Source: Homarus americanus
Lineage: Eukaryota; Arthropoda; Malacostraca; Decapoda; Nephropidae
Assembly: GCF_018991925.1 (NCBI RefSeq)
Contig: NW_024735145.1
Location: 648,035 to 712,034 of the forward strand
DNA: 64,000 nt
Direction of reading: 5' to 3'
Positions 11,871-25,879 of the stretch are shown in pieces. Position numbers and translations under genes: made by a program. A model generated the notes under the pieces. It was not told the DNA's origin. It saw only the letters and a program-made list of their open reading frames with translations, and ran no database searches. Numbering within the stretch: position 1 is the stretch's first letter; each line of letters starts with the position of its first letter.

Positions 11871-14800
11871 ATGTATTATTTGTTCCACTTAACATGATTA
11901 ACTGTTTGCCTGGATATCACCATTTATGACCTCTCGGTAGGCGTACAGTACTAAGAACTAGGGAAGTATCTTGTGGTATCGGCCTATTTGTGGGGTATAT
12001 TGGTATCGGTCAAGTTTCGGGGAATAGTGCCAGTTCTATCATAATTTTGTTTCTTTAGTTTTCGTCTCTGGCAGCCAAAATATCCATTTACATTATTACA
12101 CATTTGGCAGATCTTACCGTGAGTGAACTGCTCTGGAATGCAAGTAGCAGTCGTATTATCTCTAAAATATATTAAATATTTTGGGACAATAAACACGTTC
12201 AATTTTTTTTTCAATGAACAATATTTCACATAAACAAATGTCACTTGTAAATACCAAGTCTCTGAATTTCTAAAATATATTACACCAGTGACCACTAGTC
12301 TTGTTGCAAGTTATTGGTGAAATGATAGCATTGACTCACGGCTGTATTCATTTGAAGCCTAATTATGAGCTACCAAGCAGGAAGAATTTTTCTACGAATT
12401 GTAATTGTTTGCTTAAAACATTTAATTCCTATCTAAGTTTTTGTGTTGAAAGGTACTAGAAAATGTACTTGTGGGCTGTGTATTTTATAAGCTTTGTAGT
12501 TTACAGTATTGCTTTCTTCAATATTAGCTAAAATAAAATTTTTTTATTAAAAGCTTTTCTAGTCCACGTACTGCTAATATATTACTGTACAGTATATCAG
12601 GAGTAGAACATGGCATTCAAATAGCATTCCCTGACTAATGAACTAAAACATTCTCTGTAATGTGTTTAAAGATAACAGCAATGTTGAGCTAAGTTATGCG
12701 GGAAATTTAACTAGAACTACTGTACGAGAATTGGGACGGATATGAATTTTTTTAAAGATATAACTGACGTAGTATACTGTACTGTATAAAGTTTTTAACG
12801 TACTGTACTGTGTAAGGTAGTGTGGCGGGAAGACTCGGGTCGGTATGCACTAATTGGTTCTTGGAAATGCGAGTGCTTGGTAAACATAAGAGGAAATGAA
12901 TAGACTGCTTTCATCTAATTGTGTAAGAACCTTTGATAGTCTGGTAGTCATTTGTGAGAAAATTGGCTGCTGGGCCAGATGGGCCCCAGTATAACCCAGG
13001 CAATTTTGGTTTGGGGCCCATTTTATTTAGGCAATGTTGGGGTCTAGTCAATAGAGGAAGAGTGGTGGGGAGGTGCGAGAGAGATGGAGAGGGAAAGCGG
13101 GGTTTACACAGGTAAGTTATCCTGGGGGAGGGAGGACAGGGGTGACTAGGAGAAAATTCCCATTTACACGAACCCAAACCGCACCTGGTATTATAACGTC
13201 AAAACAAACACGAGATTAGGGTTTTATTGTAGACTGTATGATAACGTTGATGGGTTTATATCCAGTGGGGAAAATATATGAGATTTTATCAAAATTATGG
13301 ATATTAGAGACGGGGGTGTAGACCGAAGGTTCGGGGGGAAGGCGATTGTCGGATTATAAAAACCCCACTTGAGTGAACACAAACTCAAGCACTCAAATTT
13401 GAAAGGGTATTTTATGTTGCTGTTTTGTTGTTATTGTATTACATTAATGATGGTATTGTGTCCAGTAGGGGTGAGTAGTGAAATATTCATGAGTGGGAGA
13501 GGACAAGGATCACAAGAGGGCGTGTTAAGGCGGAGTTGGTGACCACGCGGGGTGTGGACCACGTGATCACCGACACCCGGGTCTCTCTCCACGCCAACAC
13601 AAAGACCCTGTAGCGTATGGTCTACAAAGATATCTTTACTCTAACCCAACTTAATCTAAATATGTGTAGATCGCACGCTGTAGTAGGGCCTTTAAGTGTG
13701 TTGTGTGTGTCAACAACTCTACACTCACCTTACAAATTATATCATTGTAGTAATTACACTTAACGGTAGTTTTTGTGGCTATCAACAGCTGTCATGTCAC
13801 GATCGAAAGTAATGTCAGCAATGGGCGTAAATGTCAGCCAATGAGAAGAGAGGATGAGCTGCCACTCGCGTCGTGATTCGTCGAGGAAAACGGTGAAGAG
13901 CATCAGACAGTAGCAAAAGACCCGCCCGTTAATGTTGCCTTACAGTAGATACGGACCTCAGGTTGTCGTTTAATCCTTGCCACGTGCAAAGGTTATTATT
14001 ACCTATCTTAAATATTCATTGTTATATATATGCAACATATATAAAGAGAGGCCTGCAAAGAAATTATTAATAAATCACTGCGTTAATTATTATTTTAAAT
14101 TTTATTACTATAGAAATCAGACGTCATGAACCTTAACCTAATGACCTCAGAGTAATTTTATTTAGGCGAAGTTGTATTTTTAGAGCATTTATATCATTCA
14201 TTATAATGAAATTTTTAATATTACATATTTAGCGAAGTATCCCATCATAAGTTCTCTTTGAAGGAAAGTGTGCCGATGGAAAGATTATTTTAGCGGACAC
14301 TTCTTTAAATTTCGTACCAATTTTATGCCCCCCCCACCCCCTCACACACACACACACACACACACACTTCCTCATCTCTTCCCTTCCATACAAATTATTT
14401 TAGTATATAATTAAGGGTGGAGGCTGGCAGTTCCCGTAATGTAGGTGGAATGAGGAAGGGACCAGAGGGATGAGGACAGGAAGGGAGGAGAAAAACAATG
14501 AAGCATGAGAGGGAGAGAGAAAGGGGGAAAACTAGAAAGAATAGAGTGGAACCGAAGGAAGGTGGTAGAAAAAATTGAAGAATGAAAAATAACAGATAGG
14601 AAAGATGAAACGAGAGAGAGAGAATGTGTGTGTGTGTCCCTCGTAGTTGGCCAAGCGGGGCGATCCGTACTACTTACTAGGCACTTTCCCAGCCCCGCCC
14701 CGCCCCGTATCACTACAGCCCCGTTGGACATTTACCACAGCCTTTCAGTGCCCCGTCAAACACTCGTTTTAGAGCCCCGTCTCGCCTCTACGTCGGATTT

Positions 14801-15770
14801 CCCTAAAGATTCGTTCAACACCAAGTAGCTCTAATCAGGTCAATGGCAATTATGTTTGAGTGGAATGTTGATTTATGTGTTGATTTGGCTGTCGACGACT
14901 CTCTCTCTCTCAGTTTTCGGGTGTATGACAGTTGTTGTATCCTATAAAACTTTCCTTTCATATATAACTCATTTGCGTCAGCGTGTCCAAAATTAGTTAC
15001 CTGCCAGTTTTTACCAAGTCCTGGATTTCGTCACAACACAGACCCATAAAAGAGTTTCAAATCACCTTCAAGCTTTTTATCAACCACGAGAAAGTTTTAA
15101 GTACCGCCTAGGAGAGGAATGAACGTCAGATCCCATCAGAAAAAAAATAGGTAAAAATAACATTGCTGTGTCATTCATTGGGTTAGGGAGCAAAGGTGGG
15201 GGGTAGGGAGTGGGATGGTGGGTTGGGGGTGGGTGGAGGGTAACGTAGTGTGTATAATGAGGGTGTTACTGTTTTGGTGGTCCTGGTGGCGGAGTCAGAC
15301 AGTCAGTGTGGGCTGAATGGTGAGTGAGGGAGGGTGTACCACTACAGCAGAAGCCACGAGTCACACACACACTCACCTTGTAGGACGCCACTACCAACGA
15401 CCCCCTCCTGTGCCTACTCCACCTTTGTTGACATTTTGAGGTTTAAAATTACATTGACTTAATTTGTAATCATTCAAGGGTAAGTCATGGCTGCTTTTGA
15501 AACTTTCCTCCATATACGTGATTATTGACATTATCTAACTCATTAAAGATGTAAATAGACACAGGTTAATTAGAGGTTATTAAGGGATATGAACTAGAGC
15601 TTTGAGTCAGTATTTTTTTATTTAGTATCCCGCTACTGCTTGTATTCAGAACACTTATGAACATCCCAGCTGATGTTTGTTGACGGGAATCAGCTGATCA
15701 TGGCCTTCACCTTCTGTGCGTGTTTGTGTTGTGTACAGGAGTTATGACATGTGTGTGTTGATATCTCTCG

Positions 15771-15805
<35 letters not shown>
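15771..15805. repeat. (TC)n microsatellite
   Basis: An uninterrupted run of CT/TC dinucleotides. Confidence 0.9.
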
Positions 15806-15808
<3 letters not shown>

Positions 15809-16699
15809 GCATTCTTCAAAAATTGGAGGCGAATTTTACACGCAAATCTAACCAAGCGTAAAAAGAGTTCACCGACATTTAGTTGGCGTAAATAAATAGA
15901 TGAGAATTATCGTGTCTTTACCTTCTGTGTTCAAGACAGTTTAGTTACCCTTAATGTTATGTTTATTATATTAGAAACGACTCGTTTATGCGGTCACTGC
16001 CTCCCCCCCCCCACACACATACATACACACACACACACACACAGTACAATGAATATCCCTTTCCGGTGGTCCCGTTTACAAAAGCCTTTAGTTGTCTTTA
16101 TGTCTTCCTGTGCCGACAAAACAACGGAGATAAAACAAAGTAGATATAGGTAAACAAGGTAGACAAAACAAGGTAGATAAAATGAGGCAGATAAACAAGG
16201 CAAGTAAACAAAACAAGATCTGCCTGTCTTTATTTGTGTGTGTGTGCGTGTGTGTGTGTGTGTGTGTCTGGTAGCTGTATAATACGATAATTACAGACAG
16301 ATACCCACAATTTATGTAAACATTCATTGCGACTTATATTTCCTGCGGCTAATGTCCAAATTCTCAAATAATCGTAAGTGGAATAATATTTGTTCTCTTA
16401 TCTGGGGACGTGAGAACGTGTCTAACTGACTCACTTAAGTTACGCCACAAAGACCGATTCTCAAAGGGTCTGTCTGCATATTCTGCTTATCACTTTAAAC
16501 ACGAATAGAACTTAATAGACTCAATAGATACTCCTAAAACACGTAATATAACACAATGGATTCACTTTCCTGCCATTGTATTACATAGACTAAGAACCAT
16601 GACTCGATAATTACGAAGGAGTTTGAAATGTGGTGAAAAATGTTTGGTTATGATTCAGTGACCTCAACCCTGGTCTATGTAGCGATCGGTGGAGAGGTG

Positions 16700-16965
16700 G
16701 AGGGAGGGAAGGGTAGTGGAGGGGAGGATAGCGAAAAGGTGGTGGAAAGAGGGAGGGAGGGAGGAAGGGAGGGGTGGGGAAGAAAGTGCAGTCACTGCAG
16801 TGGAGAGGTGGGGAAAGGAGAGGGGGCAGTGGGGGAAATGGAGGGAGGGGGAGAGGTAGTGGAGTGAGAGGTGGTTGAGCGAGGGAGGGGTGGTGGGGGA
16901 ACTGGATTGTGGGAGTGGTGGTGGAGTGAGAGGAGCGGAGGAAGAGAGAAAGACAGAGAAGAGGA
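16700..16965. repeat. Purine-rich low-complexity tract
   Basis: An imperfect GGA/GGGA-rich strand. Open frames on both strands here are composition artefacts. Confidence 0.8.
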
Positions 16966-17449
16966 CTATGCGAAAAAAAATATAGTAGGGAGAGAGAATG
17001 AGAAGTCAGGAGGGAAAGAAAGAGAGATTGACATTGACAAACAGACAAACAGATAAATTATTATGGTTGGCTGGTCAAATAATATTAATTACTCATAGTT
17101 ATAACTCAACAAAAAACATGAATCACCTACTCTCTCTCTCTCTCTCTCTGTCATGGTCATTTTTTCCCAGGAGGTTCAGCATGGCCTGTAGCTCGTGTTA
17201 TTGTTTAGAAATAGTTGCCGTAAAAAGTCAACAACCGCCATCGTCTTTTTCTCTTGCTTGTCGTGCGTCAGGTAGTCTGTCCGCGCGATAACTTGAACAA
17301 ATATTAGTGTATTTTAATGTAACTTGGATGTATGGGTGTGTCATGACAAAATCTCGGTTCAGTTTGATAATGAGTGTTTTGTGTTGTTGTTGTACAGAGT
17401 TATGGCCTGTTGGAGTTTGTTGTGGTGCGGTGGGGGATTTGTGAGATAG

Positions 17450-17525
17450 ATAGATAGGTGGATGGATGGATGGATAGATGGATGGATAGATGGTCGAGTG
17501 GATGGATAGATGGTTGGATAGATAG
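17450..17525. repeat. (GATG/GATA)n imperfect tetranucleotide repeat
   Basis: Tandem gatggatagatggatg units. Confidence 0.85.
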
Positions 17526-17695
17526 AGATGCCATAACACTGATACACATACATTCACTCATATCTCGACCATGTGTTCTTAGAGTACAAATGATTACCTC
17601 TGGCTCGTGACAAAGAGTGGTTTAGTGCAGCTCATGGTACTGTGTGTGTGTGTTCTGCCTATACCTGATTCACTTGAGCTGCGACTCTAAGATGA

Positions 17696-17698
<3 letters not shown>

Positions 17699-17779
<81 letters not shown>
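17699..17779. repeat. (TC)n microsatellite, about 80 bp
   Basis: A long uninterrupted TC run. Confidence 0.95.
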
Positions 17780-17780
<1 letters not shown>

Positions 17781-18169
17781 AAACTCTCGTAGTTCTAGAT
17801 ATGGAACAGATTCTTAAAGATACTTACGTTAATTTACTTATGTTTTGTCTTAACTAGGAGCAGGAATAGGTGTTAAGGTAAGGCCAGGTATAGTCTCTGT
17901 GTAGTATTGACGTCATTGTCCTTCATCTCTGTGTGTAGTAGATAAAGTGAACTAACAATGTGTTGTCTTGTATCTCCAGGTAAGGGGGAGGGAGGAGGGG
18001 GGTTGGGTCATGAGATAAGACGGAGGAGAGATTTAGCGGCGCACGAACCCTTTGAAAATCCGGGACTTTGTCTGTGTTAGTCATGGTGTGTTTACGCTCA
18101 TTCACGGGGCCATTGTTTTGATGCTGATCAGATTTTGGCCCGTTAGGTCGTCAACTCCTCCTCTCTCCC

Positions 18170-18260
18170 TCACTCCTCCACCTCACTACTCCACCTCACT
18201 ACTCCACCTCATTCCTCTACCTCTCTCCTTCACCTCGCTACTCCACCTCACTCCTCCACA
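18170..18260. repeat. Short minisatellite (CTACTCCACCTCA-like)
   Basis: About six diverged tandem copies of a 13-bp unit. Confidence 0.75.
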
Positions 18261-18511
18261 CTAGAGAGAAAGTCAGAGAAAATAAACAGCTTTCTCTCTT
18301 TATTCCTCTTCTCTATAAAGTTACGGGTCGTATAATCTTACCCATGCCCGTCCGTCCGTACGTCCATAAAATTGTCGTGTCCGTACAATAACAGGAGAAA
18401 GCTTGAGTGGATTACGGTGAGACTTCGTGTATGGATTAATAACATGAATATTTGGGTCGAGTTTGATAGTTAGTGTATTTTATTGTTGTTTGTTACAGTT
18501 ATGGTTGGCTG

Positions 18512-18625
18512 TTAGGGATGGTGGTGGTAGTGGTGGTGGTAGTGGTGGTAGTAGTGGTGGTGGTAGTGGTGGTGGTAGTGGTGGTAGGGGTGGTTGTAGG
18601 GGTGGTAATGGTAGCAGTGGTGTTA
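18512..18625. repeat. (GGT)n imperfect repeat
   Basis: GGTGGTAGT-type trinucleotide tract. It creates Gly/Ser-rich false ORFs. Confidence 0.85.
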
Positions 18626-20211
18626 TTTTTTCGGATATAACTCTGTCTTCACATTCTCTCTCTCTCTCATTACACTCCTTCAATCACTTTCGCTCACCTC
18701 CCACCCTCACACCCACACACTCTCACCTCTCTATCTCCACTTATTTACACTCTCACACCCCCTCTCCCTCTCACCCTTACCTACCCACCCACCCACCCTC
18801 CATCCCTCTCTCTTCCCTAACTAATATTATCCTACCTACCCCACCCACTCCCACCCACATCCACCCACCCACCCATCTCTCTGTTGTACTAGTCCACACT
18901 TTCCACATTTCCGCTTCATTTATGGGTCGACACGAGAAAAAATACAAGAGTCCATTTAGTGTTGACAGAAGCACCACCATCATACAGTACAAACTCCCTT
19001 CACCTCATTGACAACAAGTGCACGTTAGGTTAGGTTGGGTTGGGTTAGGTTGGGTTAAAGGAGAAGAGAACAATGAAAATAACATCCTAGGAGAACAAAA
19101 CAGAGAGAGATTTCTACTCGAACTGCGACATTCACTGCTTATATCCGAGTCACATGGAAGAGTTTTACACGAAACAACTAAAATAATAACAATAATAACC
19201 TGGAACGAGAGAATAAAGAAGAGAAAAGAAGAGATAGAGATAAAACATAGAAATTTGTAAGATACGTTAGTACATATTAATATAGTACACTTAAACGTAT
19301 TTTCACATCACTTGGGGGTGGGGGAGGCAGAGAGGGTGTGTTAGGGTGGGGGTGTTGGGGAGAGAGAGAGAGAGGTGTTGGGGAGGGAAAGGAAGAGGGG
19401 TGTTAGGGAGGGGAGGCAGAAAGGGTGTTGCGGGAGGGAAAGGGAGAGGGGTATTGCGGGAGGGAGGGAGAGTGGGGTGTTGAAGGGAGGGAGAGTGGGG
19501 TGTACCTGCCAGTGTGGTGGTAACAAACTGGGCCACACTTCTCTTTGTATATTACACTGTTCATTGTTCCCCGTATCACTCATATTCCCTCTCTCCATCC
19601 CACTCACCCTCTCCCCCACCCCATTCACCCCACTCTCCCGTGTCTGTCTGTAATTGGTACTGGACTCTGTACCTGTAGTGATAGGTATTGGTTTAAATTC
19701 TGTACCTTAATGATACTGTGAACACCTGAGAATTACTGTACCTTTACTTGAACACCTGAGAATTACTGTACTAGTCCTTGATACCTGAAACGTGTCCTTG
19801 TACTTTTTATTTTTGGAGAAAGTTTATATCTTGAGGTGGAAAGTCAGATCATTGTAACTTACCAAAACGGGGACATAAATCCAGCGAAATGGATCTGGAA
19901 TTCGAGTCCATGTGGTTCGTAATTAGTCCATCTTATCCGTATTCAGTCCCTAGGGGTCCATATTGAGTCTACAGGATTCGTATTCACTTCATCCAGTCCG
20001 TATTCAGCGCCCAGGCCTTCAAGAGTTCCAATTTCCAGGTTTTCCAGAGTTCCAGGTTCCACACGAAGGATAGATCACTGACTCGGGTAATAGAGGGAGG
20101 GAGGGAAGGGTGTGTTCCAGGAGCCTAGTGAAGTATCTCAAGGTTTTCACCAGTGAGTTTAGACCCAGTTTAATTTCGGATGTTTCCTGGATCTAACTGT
20201 CTGGGTCCTTT

Positions 20212-20312
20212 AGAAGCAGTGGTTTTGGAGGAAGTGGTCTTAGAGGTAGTGGTCTTGGAGGCAGTGGTCTTAGAGGCAGTGGTCTTGGAGACAGTGGTCC
20301 TAGAGGCTTTAG
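20212..20312. repeat. 15-bp minisatellite
   Basis: About six tandem copies of gcagtggtcttagag with small substitutions. Confidence 0.8.
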
Positions 20313-22034
20313 ATAAATAACCTGTTAGTATTTAAAAGAAAAAGAGTAAACCCAAATGAAACTAAATCAGTGTTGGATGGTCTGGTTGTCGTATTTACGG
20401 ATCTGTCCACAGTTGGCTGACTTTGACCGAGATTGAAAGCCTCGCCATCACGTCAGTCTCATGCTACTTCTTGCCTCGCGTGTGACGTGAATAGCTCGCC
20501 ACTACACGCTCGGCTGGCTGCTCTCCCCCACCCCCTCTCGAGTACCACTTGTATACTTCCTAGCCGCTGGATAGATGATAAGTATGACTCGTGTGTGTGT
20601 CGTTTAGCGGCACGAGACCGTCAGAAGAACGGTCCTTGGTATCGCTACGCTGCCATGGTGGTACTACTCACTCTGACTCACCAGCCGTGGAAAAGTGTGG
20701 GAAAAACTACACTCGTAAATGAAAGTGTTTTGTTACGTGGATATCTGATATGTTCCCAGCAGGTAATACGTATCTTTATCTTCATTTACATAATTTTAGC
20801 ATTCATAGCACCTCGATAGTGTTGATTGATATAAAAATTCTTAGTATTTGTGAATGCTAGATACGAATGCACCAAACTAACTTACCCAAATATAAGACAC
20901 AAAGTTGGTAAACAAAATAACGTCCAAACTACACAGTGACTCTACATTAAATGGCAGCGTTCTCAACTCTCCAGCCAGAGACCAAATATACGAGAGAAAC
21001 TTAAGGAATCCTAACTGTTTATTTACATTGAAACGATAATTATGGGTGTCTGTGTACGACACTTGGTGTTGTTGCAGTAAACAAAAACAAAGTGACATAA
21101 CACACGCCTCGTAACTGTAGATGTCAACAAAAGGTAATTGTTCCGTTTATTCTAGAGTTTTTATAATTTTTTGTTGTAGAAACTAACGTTACTTAATAAT
21201 ACCAACAGCCTGAAAAAAACAGCCTCTTGCAGCAGTCGTTCATCGTGGTTCGGTGCACAGCCTTGCATGGTTGTAATTACTGCAAACTTTAACCGGTTTT
21301 TAGTCCCTCTTAAAGAGTTAACTAGTTAATGCTCAAGGGTATATACGTAAGGCAGACACCTCAGGGTTAGTGACTGTCTCTTAGTCGTGTTTTATATCTT
21401 GGGAATAAATTGATACACATAAAATGTTTTTCTGGGGCGTAAGTTGTCTTAATTCTCAAATTTTTTTTCAAGATCTTGGCGTCTAATTCTCTTTCAGCTT
21501 CTAATTCTCACAGTTATTAAGATCCTGGTGTCTAATTCTGACTTACATTCTAATTCTCACAGGTATCAAGCTTCACTCTACCTGTCCCTTACATAACGCA
21601 TTCATCTAAACAACAACAAACACCAATTTCGGATGAATTGGACAATGGGTAAAATATATATAATTAAATATTTATAGTAGGGAGGAATGAAAGAGATTTA
21701 CGTAATTAGTTTGAATGACAATGTGAGGTAAAAGGTCGAGGGAGGTGGAGGGAGGAAGGTGTATACATATTTTCCAGGTTTATCGGGAATTTAAAGTTTT
21801 AGTTAGGGAATGGAAACGAATAACCTATCAGAAATAACTTATAAACAGATTAAAATAATAAAATATAATAACTACTTAGGGTGATTGAAAGGGGTTTAAT
21901 TTATTTTGATGTGATGAACGTAATTAGTTCAACCGGTACCTATATTTTCCAACCATGGCGGGGCGGGAAATGAAGTTGGATGACAGGGAGGATGTCAACA
22001 AGAGGGAAACGGATATTGCATTCTATTCTACAGT

Positions 22035-22036
<2 letters not shown>

Positions 22037-22090
<54 letters not shown>
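22037..22090. repeat. (TC)n microsatellite
   Basis: An uninterrupted TC run. Confidence 0.95.
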
Positions 22091-22096
<6 letters not shown>

Positions 22097-22961
22097 TGTT
22101 GTGGAAAATAACAGTTACCTGCATCCTGGGTTCATTGACTTAGCTGGTGATTTCAAGGTCGTCTCACCTGTCACCTCAGTGGATTCTCAAAGGTCATGGA
22201 TACTTTCTAGCTTGAGGGGGGGGGGTGACCTTGATCGGTGACCTCTGACCTTGGTATTGTTCATCCAATGTTGACCAAAAGTGTACAGGGTTGAGATATT
22301 GCCGGGGTCGACTAGCTCTGAGAATTTGGTCAAGGTCGGGTGAGAATTGTGGACAGGCAGACAGACACAGGTAGACAGAGACAGACAGACAGACAGACAG
22401 AACCGATCATCAACCTCAGCGTGTCAAAAGTAAACGTACGATCTCTTAAAACGTCCACCACACCTTGATGGTTACTACAATAAGCTCCACAACCTTAACA
22501 CGCCAAGTTCAAATTTACTCAGCTAACGGTAGACGGACAGACAAACAGCGAGAGACTTTTAGCTGTCATCACGGGGAAACTAGACAAAGCTACTACACCC
22601 AGCTATGACACGGCAAATTCTCTCCCTCTCTCTCTCTCTCTCTCGCGTACAGTATTTTTGTATTTAATCTTGAAGTGAAGGAAGGTGTGTGTGTGTCTGT
22701 GTGTGTGTGATACAGAAAAATACAGAGACAGACCTACAGACAGACACGCTCTCCATCTTTCTGAACCAAGCCACCTCCGCCTCAAGGTCATCATCAAGCA
22801 GCACCCTACCTCAAGGAAGTGTTTTACCACTAGTAGTAGAGGTGTGTGTGAGGTACTGAGGCTTTAAAGACACGCTATCACCCGGATGCTTCAAGATTCT
22901 CTAGGTGTAATTATTTTCCTCTTTGCTGGTGATGTGTGAGGAAGCCGTTTGTTTCCCCGAA

Positions 22962-23243
22962 CTTACGACAGAACGCATCTTTTACTCTTACGACAGAACA
23001 CATCTTTTACTCTTACGACAGAACACATCTTTTACTCTTGCGACAGAACTCATCTTTTACTCTTACGACAGAACGCATCTTTTACTCTTACGACAGAACG
23101 CATCTTTTACTCTTACGACAGAACGCATCTTTTACTCTTACGACAGAACGCATCTTTTACTCTTACGACAGAACGCGTCTTTTACTCTTACGACAGAACT
23201 CATCTTTTACTCTTACGACAGAACGCATCTTTTACTCTTACGA
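22962..23243 (+). repeat. 25-bp minisatellite, 11 units, open in all three forward frames
   Basis: The core CGACAGAACGCATCTTTTAC recurs at exactly 25-bp spacing (22966, 22991, 23016 and on to 23241) with only a few substitutions. A 25-bp unit shifts frame by one each copy. Because the unit lacks stop codons in any register, all three forward frames stay open and give the same 25-residue repeat. I do not call this a gene. A degraded pair of related units lies at 23575-23612. Confidence 0.95.
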
Positions 23244-24000
23244 GTGTACTCCTGAATGTGCTGCTTAAGGATCTGTTAACCAAAATTTGATATCTTGATT
23301 ATAACTTGTTCAAATGGCTTTTAGAAAATGTTCAAATGATTTTTAGAATATTTTAATTACTTTTGCAATGCTAATTACTCGCCACTTATGGGTTTTCGAG
23401 GTCATTTCTTGGTGCTTGTGTATTATTCTGGATGTACTTAAATAGTTAGGCACATTAAATTTTAGTTCAGAGAGAAAACGTATTTTTGGCCAAAAATCCT
23501 TTAAGGCTATAGACTTACAATTTTCGTCATTTCGGCCAAAAAATGGATTTTGTTCAAAATTTCAGTATAGGTAGTTACGACAGAACGCATCTTTTTACGA
23601 CAAGAACGCATTTTTTCACGTAACCTAAACCATTAAATTGTATTCTAAAAATTTCCTAAGTGTGAAGACTTTTTCTCTTAGTCGGGAAGATATGCCTTGC
23701 GAATCTTTACGAATAACGAACCGACATTCTCATGCGACAATAAGCACAACGAATTTGTCTCCCGTCACGAAATCTTACCACAACCTGACCTTCGCATTAG
23801 TGACAATCTATATATATATATCACAAAACGATGACATGTATATATTTTTTTTTACAGAATATCTTGCGTGTGTTAATGATGGTGGTAGTAGTTGTAGGGG
23901 TGGTAGTGGTGGTAGTGGGGGGTGGTAAAAGAGATTATGTGTGTGTATGAGAGAGAGATTTGAAAGGAATTCGTAGATGGTGATAATTTTTTGTGGTTTT

Positions 24001-24152
24001 TTTTGTATCCTCCTCCTCCTCCTCCTCCCTCCTCCTCCTCCTCCTCCTCCTTCCTCTTCTCTTCTTCTTCTTCTTCTTCTCCTCCTCCTCCTCTCCTCCT
24101 CCTCCTCCTCCTCCTCCTCCTCCTCCTCCACTACTACTAATACTACAACCAA

Positions 24153-24190
<38 letters not shown>
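24001..24190. repeat. Compound (TCC)n / (CTT)n / (CA)n microsatellite
   Basis: A pyrimidine triplet tract followed by a CA run at about 24154-24192. Confidence 0.95.
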
Positions 24191-24193
<3 letters not shown>

Positions 24194-24397
24194 GGTCTTC
24201 TCTACCTGAATGGAACAAGTTATCTTTATTCACCTTCTAAACATCATAGACACATAACAGGTGACTGACGTAAGGGCGAGAGTACCAGCCTCCAGGTATA
24301 TAGAGTATCGCCCATATTATAGGTGTGGGATGGCATTTTTTTTCCCCCGTCCTTATAAATGCTGCGACCACGCCCTTATCTCATAGTTACAGGATAC

Positions 24398-24422
24398 GAT
24401 AGATAGATAGATAGATAGATAT

Positions 24423-24453
<31 letters not shown>
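24398..24453. repeat. (GATA)n microsatellite
   Basis: Tandem tagatagatagata with one tata interruption. Confidence 0.95.
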
Positions 24454-24454
<1 letters not shown>

Positions 24455-24489
24455 GCCCTTTGTTTATCTGGGGCTTTCCTGTGGGCGTG

Positions 24490-24910
24490 AGGGCGGATGG
24501 TGGGGGAAGGTCACAGGGAGGGGGAACAGGAGGGGAAGGGAGATGACAGGAGGGGGAGGGAGATGACAGGAGGGGGAGGAGATGACAGGAGGGAGGGAGA
24601 TGACAGATAGATGACAGGGAGGGGGAGGTAGATGACAGGAGTGGGGAGGGAGATGACAGGAGGGGGAGGGAGATGACAGGGAGGGGAAGGGAGGTGACAG
24701 GGAGGGGGAGGAGATGACAGGAGGGAGGGAGATGACGGAGGGAGGGAGATGACAGGAGGAGAGAGGATGACAGGAGGGAGGGAGATAACAGGAGGGGGGA
24801 GGGAGATGACAGGAGGGGGAGGGAGATGACAGGAGGGGGGAGGGAGATGACAGGAGGGGGAGGGAGATGACAGGAGGGGGGAGTGAGATGACAGGAGGGG
24901 GGAGAGGCTG
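24490..24910. repeat. Purine-rich minisatellite (GATGACAGGAGGGGGAGGGA type)
   Basis: About 20 tandem units of 15-22 bp with variable G-run lengths. The + strand is almost all purine and G-rich, so triplex or G-quadruplex formation is plausible. Confidence 0.9.
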
Positions 24911-24957
24911 AATTGGATTGGGCATGTAGTTTTGTATTTAGTTTGGTTGATGCGTAC

Positions 24958-25065
24958 TGTGGTAGTGGTGGTAGTGGTGTTGGTCGTAGGGGAGGTGGGG
25001 TTTGTGGTGGTGGTAGTGGTGGTGGTGGCAGTAGATGTGGTAGTAGTGGTGGTGGTAGGGGTAAT
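24958..25065. repeat. (GGT)n imperfect repeat
   Basis: GGTAGTGGTGGT tract, similar in type to 18512-18625. Confidence 0.8.
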
Positions 25066-25432
25066 GGTGTTGGTTTAGACGGAAATGACGCAGGACCGAT
25101 AGTGGTAGAGGCGCTAATAGTGGTTTAAATTGTGGTTGATATCACTTATGACAGTATATGGTAGTTGTGGTAATGGTATAGTAGTGACGGTGATTATCAA
25201 GGGTTGTGATTAAACCATCATCATCATTAAAGGGTTAAATCATCGTCCTCAAAGGGTTAAACCATCGTTATAAAAATATTACCTCCCAAAATTACGTTTT
25301 TTCCTACAAATTTACGCAATAGTTGATAACCACACTTAAAATAAATTAAATAACAAATATATGACAGTATGAATACATTGTGTATGAATGTATCAAGGTC
25401 ACCCGTGTGCACGTATATATGTATGTCTGTAA

Positions 25433-25470
<38 letters not shown>

Positions 25471-25795
25471 GACAGTTGGAGGGTGTATGAAATATATATA
25501 TATAAATATATTATACACGTGTGCCAACTGTACATGGGGAGGATGGTCTCATTTGCATATACAGTGTTAAGGATGAAACAGTTGGTAGCCCTGATGCTTT
25601 GTTGACATGTCGTGTACTAATGGCGCAACACAGGTATAACAAAAATGACATCTATTTACAAGAACATTAAAGAAGAGAATTAGTTAAGGAAGGTATTGGA
25701 TTATTTTAATGTTTTGTTACGTAGTTAATTAGAATATTTTGGTTAATGATTAATTATGAAATGATCCCCTGAAGATCGAACACCTGAGCTTATTT

Positions 25796-25879
25796 CACCT
25801 GAAGATTAACTACCCTAGCGTTAGATTGTGTAAGTTTAGGTTAGGTTAGGTTTCTCCTAGGGTGTCTAATCTCCAGGTG
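25796..25879. repeat. Foldback repeat enclosing TTAGG motifs
   Basis: Arms 25796-25818 and 25857-25879 pair at 19 of 23 positions. The loop holds aggttaggttaggtt. Confidence 0.75.

Noticed and set aside
16611..17048. 145-codon - strand Ser/Pro/Leu-rich frame
   Set aside because: Complement of a purine-rich low-complexity tract.
18463..19011. 182-codon + strand frame
   Set aside because: Gly/Ser from GGT repeats, then Thr/Pro/His from pyrimidine-rich DNA. No domain and inconsistent composition.
20433..20819. 128-codon + strand frame
   Set aside because: There is no recognisable motif, no splice support, and the composition changes along the frame. Left unannotated.
22962..23290. Three overlapping repetitive protein genes
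   Set aside because: All three frames are open only because the 25-bp unit lacks stops; no promoter or splice evidence.
24464..24925. 153-codon Pro/Ser-rich open frame on the - strand
   Set aside because: The minisatellite is read in frame, with no start context, splice sites or domain.
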